Assembly (NCBI GenBank): GCA_024235615.1
Contig: JACKMB010000007.1
Span: 1 to 64,000 of the forward strand
Direction of reading: 5' to 3'
Origin: Thauera sp.
GTDB taxonomy: Bacteria; Pseudomonadota; Gammaproteobacteria; Burkholderiales; Rhodocyclaceae
Length of the DNA: 64,000 bases
Shown here: positions 57,330-64,000 of the stretch, in pieces
Layout: each line of letters opens with the position of its first letter
Numbering within the stretch: the first letter of the stretch is position 1
The notes under the pieces: model-generated
Databases searched by the model: none
Told to the model about the DNA's origin: nothing
What the model saw: only the letters and a program-made list of their open reading frames with translations
Translations under genes and position numbers: made by a program

Positions 57330-58130
57330 TCAGCGCCCGGCTGGCGCGGGCGGCAGCTCGAAACCGTAGCGCCGCAGCACCGTGCGTGCGGACTCGCTGC
57401 CGATGAACTCGGCGAACGCGCCGGCGAGCGGCTTGCCGGCGGCGGCGCGGGTGAGCATGAAGCCCTGCTCGAGCGGCGCGTGCAGGCTCGCATCGATGAG
57501 GTGGTAGCCGCCTTGCGCAGCCAGCGTCGGGTTGAGCGCGAGCGAGAGCGCGATGATCCCCACCGCCGCGTTGCCGGTCTGCACGAACTGCGCGGTCTGG
57601 GCGATGTTCTCCCCCTGCACCAGGCGCGGCTGCACCGCCTCCCACACACCGGCGGCGCGCAAGGCCTCCTCGGCGCGCTTGCCGTAGGGCGCGTGGCGCG
57701 GGTTGGCGATGGCGATGCGGCCGAGCACGGGGTCGGCGAGGTCCTTCAGCTCCAGGCTGCGCGCGTCGCGGGTCGCGCTCCACAGCACGATGCGGCCGAG
57801 CGCGTAGGGCCGGGTCGTGCCGTGGGCGAGGCCCTCGGCCTCGAGCGTGCGCGGGTAGGCGATGTCGGCGGAGAAATAGAGATCGAAGGGCGCGCCCTGG
57901 CGGATCTGCGTGGCGAACTTGCCCGAGGAGCCGTACACCACCTCGACGACATCACCCGGATGCGCGCGACCGAACTCGGCGACGATCTCGTCGAGCGCGA
58001 ACTTGAGGTCGGAGGCCGCCGCCACCGTGACGCGCTCGCCCGCCGTGGCGGTCGGCGCGCAGACGCCCGCGGCGAGCGCGAGCAGGACGCCGAGCACACG
58101 GCGGCGTGGCGGCAACCTGGATGAACCCAT
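57330..58130 (-). CDS. modA: molybdate-binding periplasmic protein ModA
   Basis: ModA captures molybdate in the periplasm. Of 266 residues, the first ~30 are a signal peptide (RRRVLGVLLALAAGVCAP, cleavage near ATA|GE). Family blocks: VAAASDLKFALDEI, VYGSSGKFATQIRQGAPFDL, FSADIAYPRTLEAEGLA, RIAIANPRHAPYGKRAEEAL, and IALSLALNPTLAAQGGYHL; the Ser and Tyr that coordinate oxyanions are in place. AAGGA and GGGAG lie just before the ATG at 58130. The 250 bp upstream hold a TATAAG-like element but no ModE-type palindrome I could recognise. Confidence 0.95.
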   Translation of the reverse strand: MGSSRLPPRRRVLGVLLALAAGVCAPTATAGERVTVAAASDLKFALDEIVAEFGRAHPGDVVEVVYGSSGKFATQIRQGAPFDLYFSADIAYPRTLEAEGLAHGTTRPYALGRIVLWSATRDARSLELKDLADPVLGRIAIANPRHAPYGKRAEEALRAAGVWEAVQPRLVQGENIAQTAQFVQTGNAAVGIIALSLALNPTLAAQGGYHLIDASLHAPLEQGFMLTRAAAGKPLAGAFAEFIGSESARTVLRRYGFELPPAPAGR

Positions 58131-58277
58131 GGATCCTTCTCCCTTATAGAGACAGTGCATCGTGCAGCAAAGGCGGAAGCGGCGGACATCGGCGCGGGTG
58201 TTTGGCGCCACCGGCGATCCGATGCCCGGTTCGCGTGGACGCAGGCGATCTGCGCCATCGCGCTCTTCAGCGTCGGA

Positions 58278-58392
58278 TTCGCGCCTTCCGGCGCTCCTAC
58301 ACAAACCATCTTCACCGCCACACGCGGGCAGAAGGCCCAGGCGCCTCACGCCTCACGCCTCACGCCTCACGCCTCATTCCTCACGCCTCATT
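58278..58392. repeat. REP element and heptanucleotide tandem repeat upstream of modA
   Basis: An inverted REP copy (TTCGCGCCTTCCGGCGCTCC with TACAC) lies at 58278-58302. From 58344 to 58392 the unit CCTCACG is repeated seven times, two copies being CCTCATT. The tandem array runs into the 3' end of the esterase gene, whose stop codon is at 58381-58383, so repeat-number changes would alter only its last few codons or the modA upstream region. Confidence 0.8.
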
Positions 58393-59400
58393 CCCCACGC
58401 CCCCAAGACTCGCCTGCACGAAGCGCCAGATCAGCGTGGAGGCGTCCGGGCCCCTGGGGTCGCTGAAGTGTTCGTCGGCGACGCCGCCGCTCCAGGCGTG
58501 GCCGAGGCGCTCGACCTCGCACAGGCGGACGCACACCCGGCGCTGCGCACGCCAGTCGCTCACCGTCATCGGGTGACGTGCCCCGCGCTGCACCCGCCGC
58601 GGCACGGCGGCGCGCGCGCCGAGCGCGGCGGCCCACTGCTCGGCGGCGGCGTGGGCATTGCGCACCGACACCACGCGGTCGTCGCTGCCGTGGATCACCA
58701 GCAGAGGCGGACGGTTCCCGCGCTCGACCGCAGTCTCGGGCAGGCTGCGCCCGCGCATCGCTGCCAGCGCCCCGGCGGCCGAGCGCGCCGCGCCCGGGGC
58801 GACGCCGGCGTGCATCGCCACCGCACAGAAGCGCTCCGGCCAGCGCACCGCGAGCAGGGCCGCCATGCTCGCGCCCGCGGACAACCCGGCCACCGCGACC
58901 GCGCCGCGGTCGACCGGGTAGAGCAGGCAGGCTTGATCGATCGCCGCGATCAGGGTCGCCGCCTCGGCTTCGGCGCGGTGGCTGCGCGTGTCGTACCAGT
59001 TCCAGCAGCCCTGCGGGTTGGCGGCCAGGTCCTGCTCGGGGTAGAGCACCAGGAAGCGCTCGCGCGAGGCAAGCCGGTCCATGCGCGTGCTGCGCGCGAA
59101 GGCCGCCGCGTTCTGGCCGCAGCCGTGCAGCATCACCAGCAGCGGCAGGCGCTCGCTGCTGCGCACGCCGGCCGGGCGAAACAGCCGGAAGCGCCGCAGC
59201 CCCCCCGGCCCGATCGCCTGGCCGGTGACCCAGTCGCCGGTCGACGCCGGCAGGCGATAGGGCGCGGACATCGCCTCGACACCACGCGCCGCGGCCTTGC
59301 CGGCGGCATTCGCGCCGGCACGGATCGCGCGCCGGGTCATGGCGGTGGTGGCGCGCTCGATGGCGCGCAGGAGGGGCGAGGGGCGGACGCGGCGGCTCAT
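58381..59400 (-). CDS. PHB-depolymerase-family (Esterase_phd) esterase
   Basis: A 339-residue serine esterase of the poly(3-hydroxybutyrate) depolymerase-like family. MLHGCGQNAAAFARSTRMD forms the oxyanion hole, AVAGLSAGASMAALLA the nucleophile elbow, VIHGSDDRVVS the Asp and RLGHAWSGG the His. Some family members are extracellular PHB depolymerases, others feruloyl or general esterases; there is no clear signal peptide here, so an intracellular esterase is more likely. ATG 59400 (MSRRVRPSPLL) is preferred over GTG 59418. It is divergent from the PEP-CTERM gene. Confidence 0.88.
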   Translation of the reverse strand: MSRRVRPSPLLRAIERATTAMTRRAIRAGANAAGKAAARGVEAMSAPYRLPASTGDWVTGQAIGPGGLRRFRLFRPAGVRSSERLPLLVMLHGCGQNAAAFARSTRMDRLASRERFLVLYPEQDLAANPQGCWNWYDTRSHRAEAEAATLIAAIDQACLLYPVDRGAVAVAGLSAGASMAALLAVRWPERFCAVAMHAGVAPGAARSAAGALAAMRGRSLPETAVERGNRPPLLVIHGSDDRVVSVRNAHAAAEQWAAALGARAAVPRRVQRGARHPMTVSDWRAQRRVCVRLCEVERLGHAWSGGVADEHFSDPRGPDASTLIWRFVQASLGGVGNEA

Positions 59401-59511
59401 GCGCGAAGGGTCGCACACCCGCCCGCAAAAAAGCGCCGATCCTGTCGGATAAATTTACAGTATCGACCCATATACCCACTCATCTATCTGATTTTATTGA
59501 AAACCTAAATC

Positions 59512-59527
59512 GGGCACATTTTGTGCT
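59512..59527 (+). promoter_or_regulatory. candidate sigma-54 promoter for the PEP-CTERM gene
   Basis: GGGCAC-ATTTT-GTGCT matches the sigma-54 consensus TGGCAC-N5-TTGCW at all but two positions, including the invariant GG and GC with correct spacing. It lies in the AT-rich 220-bp gap, with a predicted start near 59538 and a leader of about 83 nt. PEP-CTERM genes in several betaproteobacteria are thought to be controlled by RpoN with the PrsR activator, which fits. Confidence 0.6.
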
Positions 59528-59620
59528 TTGAATGGGCAGCGACAAGTGGAGGCGGTGCGCCTCACCGCGCCTGTCGTATTCCCACGCACCCGCCGTGGAC
59601 ACCGAAAAAGGAGATCGATC

Positions 59621-60538
59621 ATGAGAACACCCTGTCCGGACCAGGCGGGCCGCCGGCTTCGCCACGCCCGCACCCTGCTGTGTGCCGCCACCTTGTGCGC
59701 GCTGGCCACCGCACCCGCACATGCGACGCTGATCAACTACCAGAACTTCGACAACCTCTCGGCGTTCACCCTCAACGGGGCGACGGCGGGCATCAACACC
59801 GGCGGCCAGGGTGTCGTCGGTCCCAGTGGAGCGCGCGTGCTGCGCCTGACCAACGCGCTCTCGCAAGCAGGCAGCGCCTTCCTGACCAGCCCGTTCTCGC
59901 TGGCCGCGGACGCCTCCTTCAGCAGCTACTTCGAGTTCCAGTTCACCAACCAGATCAACAACGGCGCCGACGGCATCGTGTTCACCGTGCAGACGGTGGC
60001 CAACACCGCGGGCGGCTCGGGCGGCGGCATCGGCTACCAGGGCCTGAGCCCCAGCGTCGGCGTCGAGTTCGACAACTGGAACAACGGCGGCGGGGACGGC
60101 AACAACGACAACCACGCCGGCATCAACGTGAACGGCAATATGGCCTCGGTGGTGCGCGCTGACACTCTTCCCGCGCAGCTCGACAGCGGCTCCGTCTTCC
60201 ACTCCTGGGTCGATTACAACGGCGCGTCGGACAAGCTCGAGGTCCGCCTCGCGCTCACCGACACCCGCCCCGCCGCTGCCCTGATGAGCTACACGGTCGA
60301 CCTCGTGACCCTGCTCGGCACCACCAACGCGTTCATCGGCTTCACCTCCGGCACCGGCGCCGCGGGCGCCTATCACGACATCCGGCGCTGGGTATTTACC
60401 GGCGAGTTCAACCCGATCGTCGACCCCGACGACCCCGTGGATCCGGGCACAGTCCCCGAGCCCGGCTCGCTCGCGCTGCTATCGCTCGGCCTGCTGGGCG
60501 CGTTCGCCGGCCTGCGCCGCCGCGCCTTGGCAACCTGA
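59621..60538 (+). CDS. lectin-like PEP-CTERM sorted exported protein
   Basis: A 305-residue exported protein. Signal peptide: LLCAATLCALATAPAHA|TLIN. The mature domain resembles an L-type (legume-like) lectin sandwich: SSYFEFQFTNQINNGADGIV, VGVEFDNWNNGGGDGNNDNH with an Asp/Asn-rich metal-site-like loop, and RWVFTGEFNPI. The C-terminus is VPEPGSLALLSLGLLGAF followed by LRRR, the PEP-CTERM signal, recognised by exosortase EpsH/XrtA, which links such proteins to exopolysaccharide and floc formation. AAGGAG lies seven bases before the ATG at 59621. No exosortase gene is in the window. Confidence 0.94.
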   Translation: MRTPCPDQAGRRLRHARTLLCAATLCALATAPAHATLINYQNFDNLSAFTLNGATAGINTGGQGVVGPSGARVLRLTNALSQAGSAFLTSPFSLAADASFSSYFEFQFTNQINNGADGIVFTVQTVANTAGGSGGGIGYQGLSPSVGVEFDNWNNGGGDGNNDNHAGINVNGNMASVVRADTLPAQLDSGSVFHSWVDYNGASDKLEVRLALTDTRPAAALMSYTVDLVTLLGTTNAFIGFTSGTGAAGAYHDIRRWVFTGEFNPIVDPDDPVDPGTVPEPGSLALLSLGLLGAFAGLRRRALAT

Positions 60539-60550
60539 ACGGTCCTGCGC

Positions 60551-60583
60551 CTGCAGGCGGCGGCGAGAAGCCGTCGCCTGCAG
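60551..60583. terminator. bidirectional hairpin after the PEP-CTERM gene
   Basis: CTGCAGGCGGCGGC (60551-60564) and GCCGTCGCCTGCAG (60570-60583) form a 14-bp stem with one mismatch and a GAGAA loop, between two convergent genes. No T-run follows on either strand. Confidence 0.6.
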
Positions 60584-60586
60584 CAC

Positions 60587-60823
60587 TCAACCGCCCCCGC
60601 CGCGCTCCTCACGCGCCACCGCGGCCAGTTCGCGCAGGTACCAGGCCGCGTAGCCGTAGCCGGCCAGCGCGACCAGCGCGGAGTAGAGCAGCTCGCCTTC
60701 GAGCGCGTGGCCCGCGAGCATGTTGGTGACGACGACGAAGCTCAGGTAGAGCGCGGCGACCATGCCGCCGAAGATGCGGATGAGGGCGAAGGTCTTGCGC
60801 TGCTTGAGGGTGGGCTGGGCCAT
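60587..60823 (-). CDS. 78-residue two-helix membrane protein
   Basis: MAQPTLKQRKTFALIRIFGG is followed by a helix (MVAALYLSFVVVTNML), a short loop with acidic residues (HALEGEL) and a second helix (LLYSALVALAGYGYAAWYL), ending in a charged tail (RELAAVAREERGGGG). The clean two-helix hairpin in one frame supports a real gene. No family is recognised. It is convergent with the PEP-CTERM gene and divergent from the spermidine-synthase-like gene. The 204 bp upstream show nothing definite. Confidence 0.65.
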   Translation of the reverse strand: MAQPTLKQRKTFALIRIFGGMVAALYLSFVVVTNMLAGHALEGELLYSALVALAGYGYAAWYLRELAAVAREERGGGG

Positions 60824-61027
60824 GGGGAGACGGGGCGGGACGAGGAGACAGGCGGCAGGGTAGCCGATTCCGGCCCGGCTGGCATCGCCGGCGGGCGCTT
60901 GGCGCGGACAATCACAGGAAGCTCATGTCTGAGCGCAGCGCCCAGGCCAAGGGATGCTGGCCTCGGGTGGCGGCGCACCGGATAATCGGCCCGCTTCCAC
61001 CCCCTTCCCCGCGCGAGGATCTCCGCG

Positions 61028-62449
61028 ATGCATGCTCCGGCTCCCGGCCGGCCCGGGACCGCGCCCGCGGCGGCCTCCCCCGCCCCGGCGCTGTCGCCCG
61101 CCCTGCTCTTCCTGCTCGTCTTCGTCGAGGGCTTCGTCTCGCTCGGCGCCGAGATCCTCGCGCTGCGCCGGCTGGTGCCGCACGTGGGCAGCGCGATCAC
61201 GGTCACCGCGCCGACGATCGCGTTCTTCCTGCTCGCGCTGGCGCTCGGCTACCAGGCCGGCGGGCGCGTGGCGGACGACTACCTCGCGCGCGTGCGGCGC
61301 AACTTCCTGCTCGCCGCCGCGCTGATCGCGCTCGGGCTGGCGGGGCCGGTGGTGGAGCTGGCCTTCGCCCATCTGCAGCCGGCGCCGGTGGCCTGGGCGG
61401 TGGTGGTGTGCGGCGTGCTGTGCCCGGTGGCCTGGCTGCTCGGCCAGACCGTGCCCATCCTCACCAACCTGCTGCGCCACGAGCGCATCGGCGCGCGCAG
61501 CGGGGCGGCGCTGTACTGGTCCACGCTGGGATCCTTCCTGGGCGCGCTGACGCTGTCGATGGGGGTGATGCAGTGGCTGGGGGTGGGCGCGGCGGTGCTG
61601 GTGTGCACCGGCCTGCTGCTCGCGGCGGTGCCGGCGCTCGGCCGCGTCGCCGGCGCCCGTATGCCATCCGCCGTGGCGGCGCTCGTAATCGCGCTCGCGG
61701 CGCTGGCGGTCAACCTCGTGCTGCCGCAGCAGCTCGAGACCGCCTACGCCACCTACCGCGTCGAGGCGGTGGAGATCCCCGGCTACGTGGCCCCGGAGGT
61801 CTTCCGCATCAACAACTCGCCGGCCTCCATCCTCGACGCCGGCGAGCAGCCACGCTACGCGCGCTACATCCGCCGCCTGCGCGGCCTGCTGCTGGACGAG
61901 TTGGGCTTTCGCGGGCGCAGCGTGCTGGTGCTGGGCGCGGGCGGCTTCACGCTGTCGCACCGCGAGCCGCTCAATCACTACGTGTATGTCGACATCGACC
62001 CCGCCGTGAAGGAGATCGCCGAGCGCGACTTCCTGCGCGAGCCGGTGCGCGGCGAGTTCGTCGCCGCGGACGCGCGCGCCCACCTGCGCGCCACCGCCGC
62101 GCGTCACGACGCAGTGGTGGTCGACGTCTATAGCGCGCTCACCAGCATCCCCGCCCATCTGGTCACGCGCGAGTTCTGGCGCGCGACCCGAGCCGCGCTG
62201 AAGCCGGGCGGCGTCCTCGCCGCCAACCTCATCCTCGACCGCGAGCTCGCCAGCCCCTACGCGCGCAGCCTGCTGGCGAGCATCCAGGCCGAGTACGGCG
62301 CGTGTGCGGTCGAGGTGCTGTTTCGCGACCGTCCGCAGGGCAACGTGCTGGTGATCTGCACCGCCCCGTCCGCGGCGCCGGCGGAGCCCGCCCACCCCTA
62401 CACCGACGAGCGCAACCGCGCCGACCTCGACGTGCTGCGCGGCGGCTGA
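61028..62449 (+). CDS. membrane-fused spermidine synthase-like protein
   Basis: A 473-residue fusion. The first ~235 residues form about six membrane helices of an MFS-like half (LLFLLVFVEGFVSLGAEILA, ALYWSTLGSFLGALTLSMGV). The rest is a spermidine-synthase-type Rossmann domain: SVLVLGAGGFTLSH, YVYVDIDPAVKEIAERDFL, VAADARAHLRATAA and DAVVVDVYSALTSIPAHLV. Such fusions are widespread and mostly uncharacterised; an aminopropyltransferase activity is plausible because D-residues of the polyamine site remain, but unproven. The stop codon abuts that of the convergent EAL gene exactly. Confidence 0.88.
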   Translation: MHAPAPGRPGTAPAAASPAPALSPALLFLLVFVEGFVSLGAEILALRRLVPHVGSAITVTAPTIAFFLLALALGYQAGGRVADDYLARVRRNFLLAAALIALGLAGPVVELAFAHLQPAPVAWAVVVCGVLCPVAWLLGQTVPILTNLLRHERIGARSGAALYWSTLGSFLGALTLSMGVMQWLGVGAAVLVCTGLLLAAVPALGRVAGARMPSAVAALVIALAALAVNLVLPQQLETAYATYRVEAVEIPGYVAPEVFRINNSPASILDAGEQPRYARYIRRLRGLLLDELGFRGRSVLVLGAGGFTLSHREPLNHYVYVDIDPAVKEIAERDFLREPVRGEFVAADARAHLRATAARHDAVVVDVYSALTSIPAHLVTREFWRATRAALKPGGVLAANLILDRELASPYARSLLASIQAEYGACAVEVLFRDRPQGNVLVICTAPSAAPAEPAHPYTDERNRADLDVLRGG

Positions 62450-64000
62450 TCAACCCTCCGCCAGCGCGGCCTCGAAGAGCTCGAGCGGCAGCGGGCGGCC
62501 GAACAGGTAGCCCTGGTAGTCGCGGCAGCCCTGGGCGGCGAGGAAGTCGTACTGCTCCTCGGTCTCGACCCCCTCGGCGATCACGGCGAGGCCGAGGTTG
62601 CTGCCGAGGGCGAGGATGGTGCGCGCGATGGTGGCGTCGTTGGGGTCCGACATGACGTCGCGCACGAAGGACTGGTCGATCTTGAGCTGCGCGAGCGGCA
62701 GGCGCTTGAGGTAGGCGAGCGAGGAGTAGCCGGTGCCGAAGTCGTCGAGCGAGAAGCGGATGCCGAGCGCTCGCAAGGCCTCCATGCGCTCGATCACGCC
62801 CTCCGCATCCTCGATCAGGCTGCTCTCGGTGAGTTCGAGCTTGAGCTGCTCGGCGGGCGCCCCCGTCTGCGCGAGCAGCGCGCGCACCTCGTCGGCGAAG
62901 CGGGGCTGGCGAAACTGGCGAGCGCTGACATTCACCGCGAGCTGCAGGTGGGCGGTCTGCGTCTGCAACGACCAGCGCGCAAGCTGACGGCACGCGGTCT
63001 CCAGCACCCAGTGGCCGATCGGCACGATCAGGCCGGTCTCCTCGGCGAGCTCGATGAAGCCGCCCGGGGCGAGCAGTCCCTTGTGCGGATGCCGCCAGCG
63101 CAGCAGCGCCTCAGCGCCCGAGGGCCGCCGCCGGGAGTCCACCTGGACCTGGTAGTGCAGCTCGAACTGTCCGCGACGGATGGCCTCGCGCAGGTCGGCG
63201 TGCAGGATCGCGCGCTCGGTGACCGCCGCCTGCATCGCCGGATCGAAGAAGCAGATCGCATTTCGCCCGGCCGCCTTGGCCTGGTACATCGCGGTGTCGG
63301 CGCGCCGCAACAGCTCGGCGGCACCGAGCTCGGCACGACCGAAGGCACCGACGCCGATGCTCGCCGAAACCTGATGGGTGATGCGCTCGTCGTCCTTGCC
63401 ACAGCGCAGGTGGAAGGGACGTGCGAGCTCCTCGCAGATGCGGGAGGCGATCGCGCTCGCCTGCGCAATCCCGTCGAGATCCTCCAGGATCACCACGAAC
63501 TCGTCCCCGCCCAGCCGGGCGGCGGTGTCGCCCTGGCGGATGCAGGCGTTCAGGCGCACACCCGCCTCGACCAGCAGCTGGTCGCCGGCGTCGTGGCCGT
63601 GGGAGTCGTTGAGGTCCTTGAAGTGATCGAGGTCGATCAGCAGCAGCACGCCCTCGGTGCCACGGCGCGCGCTCGCGCGCAGCGCGTGGTCGAGGCGGTC
63701 GTACATCAGGCGCCGGTTGGGCAGGCCGGTGAGCGGATCGAAGAAGGCCAGCTCGTGGATCTGGCGTTCCTGGCGCTTGCGTTCGGTGACGTCCTGGTTG
63801 AAGCCGAAGATCCCCACGACCTCGCCGTCCACCCGGATCGGCGCCACCAGGCACTGGTAGGTCCGGCGCTCGCCGTCGATCTCGTACTCGACCTCCTTGT
63901 GCACGGTCTCGCCCGCGTAGGCGCGGCGGTTGCTTTCCCCCCAGTCGGCACTCACCGGCTCCGTCTCGCCCGAGTCCTCGACGCGCTTGCCGAGCAGGTC
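62450..64000 (-). CDS. PAS-GGDEF-EAL cyclic-di-GMP protein (N-terminus outside window)
   Basis: The frame is open through position 64000, so the 5' end is missing; at least 516 residues are visible. It begins inside a PAS domain (FGFNQDVTERKRQERQI is its PAC end). The GGDEF domain has LGGDEFVVILED (LGGDEF intact) with an upstream RRLMYDRLDHALRASARR. The EAL domain has GAEALLRWRHPHKGL, LELTESSLIEDAEG, DDFGTGYSSLAYLKRLP and KIDQSFVRD; all metal and catalytic residues appear present. It may make or degrade c-di-GMP, with the hydrolase usually dominant in such hybrids. It is the second c-di-GMP protein here besides the HD-GYP at 4212. Confidence 0.95.
   Translation of the reverse strand, partial: DLLGKRVEDSGETEPVSADWGESNRRAYAGETVHKEVEYEIDGERRTYQCLVAPIRVDGEVVGIFGFNQDVTERKRQERQIHELAFFDPLTGLPNRRLMYDRLDHALRASARRGTEGVLLLIDLDHFKDLNDSHGHDAGDQLLVEAGVRLNACIRQGDTAARLGGDEFVVILEDLDGIAQASAIASRICEELARPFHLRCGKDDERITHQVSASIGVGAFGRAELGAAELLRRADTAMYQAKAAGRNAICFFDPAMQAAVTERAILHADLREAIRRGQFELHYQVQVDSRRRPSGAEALLRWRHPHKGLLAPGGFIELAEETGLIVPIGHWVLETACRQLARWSLQTQTAHLQLAVNVSARQFRQPRFADEVRALLAQTGAPAEQLKLELTESSLIEDAEGVIERMEALRALGIRFSLDDFGTGYSSLAYLKRLPLAQLKIDQSFVRDVMSDPNDATIARTILALGSNLGLAVIAEGVETEEQYDFLAAQGCRDYQGYLFGRPLPLELFEAALAEG

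Noticed and set aside
58131-58380. ModE-type palindrome before modA
   Set aside because: I looked for TATAT-N-ATATA-type symmetry and found only a short TATAAG element.

Overview
The window looks like chromosomal DNA of a high-GC betaproteobacterium, most likely Rhodocyclales of the Thauera/Azoarcus type. This rests on very GC-rich codon use, a ferrooxidans-type glutamate-cysteine ligase next to gshB, a bifunctional PutA beside an Lrp-type regulator, a PEP-CTERM protein, and many short REP palindromes of the 'GTAGGAGCG...' kind. The genus is inference; no rRNA or marker gene is present.

Layout. (1) 1-2.5 kb is an accessory strip: the trailer end of a CRISPR array (five repeats, four spacers, no cas genes in view), small membrane and secreted proteins of unknown role, and a row of damaged genes (a thioesterase with a central in-frame deletion, a cupin stub, a HepT toxin with a nonsense codon) next to an intact MntA antitoxin. 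(2) 2.5-16 kb is housekeeping: purU, thrH, an HD-GYP protein, the ABC-F factor yheS, a coiled-coil periplasmic protein, a disulfide-fold isomerase, an EamA transporter, a lipoprotein, zapG, apbE, gshB and gshA. (3) 16-26 kb covers amino-acid catabolism: an Lrp regulator divergent from putA, then livKHMGF, closed by a large inverted repeat. (4) 26-40.5 kb holds an exporter, a DUF3750 protein, a sulfur module (periplasmic tandem rhodanese, YeeE/TsuA-like permease, small membrane protein), an MgtC-family protein, a two-component system, yjcH-actP acetate uptake, a solitary adenine methyltransferase, cysK, DUF488 and a patatin. (5) 40.5-53 kb holds a CoA-transferase, a UvrD-type helicase carrying in-frame REP insertions, and the most unusual locus: a SLOG-like protein followed by a 1840-residue protein with two alpha/beta-hydrolase modules, a middle domain, a CHAT caspase-like protease and a helical/TPR-like tail. 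A lipase-like hydrolase and a LOG protein follow on the other strand. (6) 53-64 kb holds a LysR/AEC-transporter pair, modABC for molybdate, a PHB-depolymerase-type esterase, a lectin-like PEP-CTERM protein behind a candidate sigma-54 promoter, a membrane spermidine-synthase-like protein, and a PAS-GGDEF-EAL protein cut by the right edge.

REP-like palindromes occur in at least seven places. They form pairs, one tandem array of about six units (8.47-9.12 kb), one stop codon (HD-GYP gene) and about 70 codons of the helicase gene. No REP-associated transposase lies in the window.

The strongest candidate for an undescribed system is 45.1-51.3 kb: a putative nucleotide-sensing SLOG-like protein paired with a protease/hydrolase fusion, an architecture expected of a conflict or regulated cell-death system. 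Its function is inference only.
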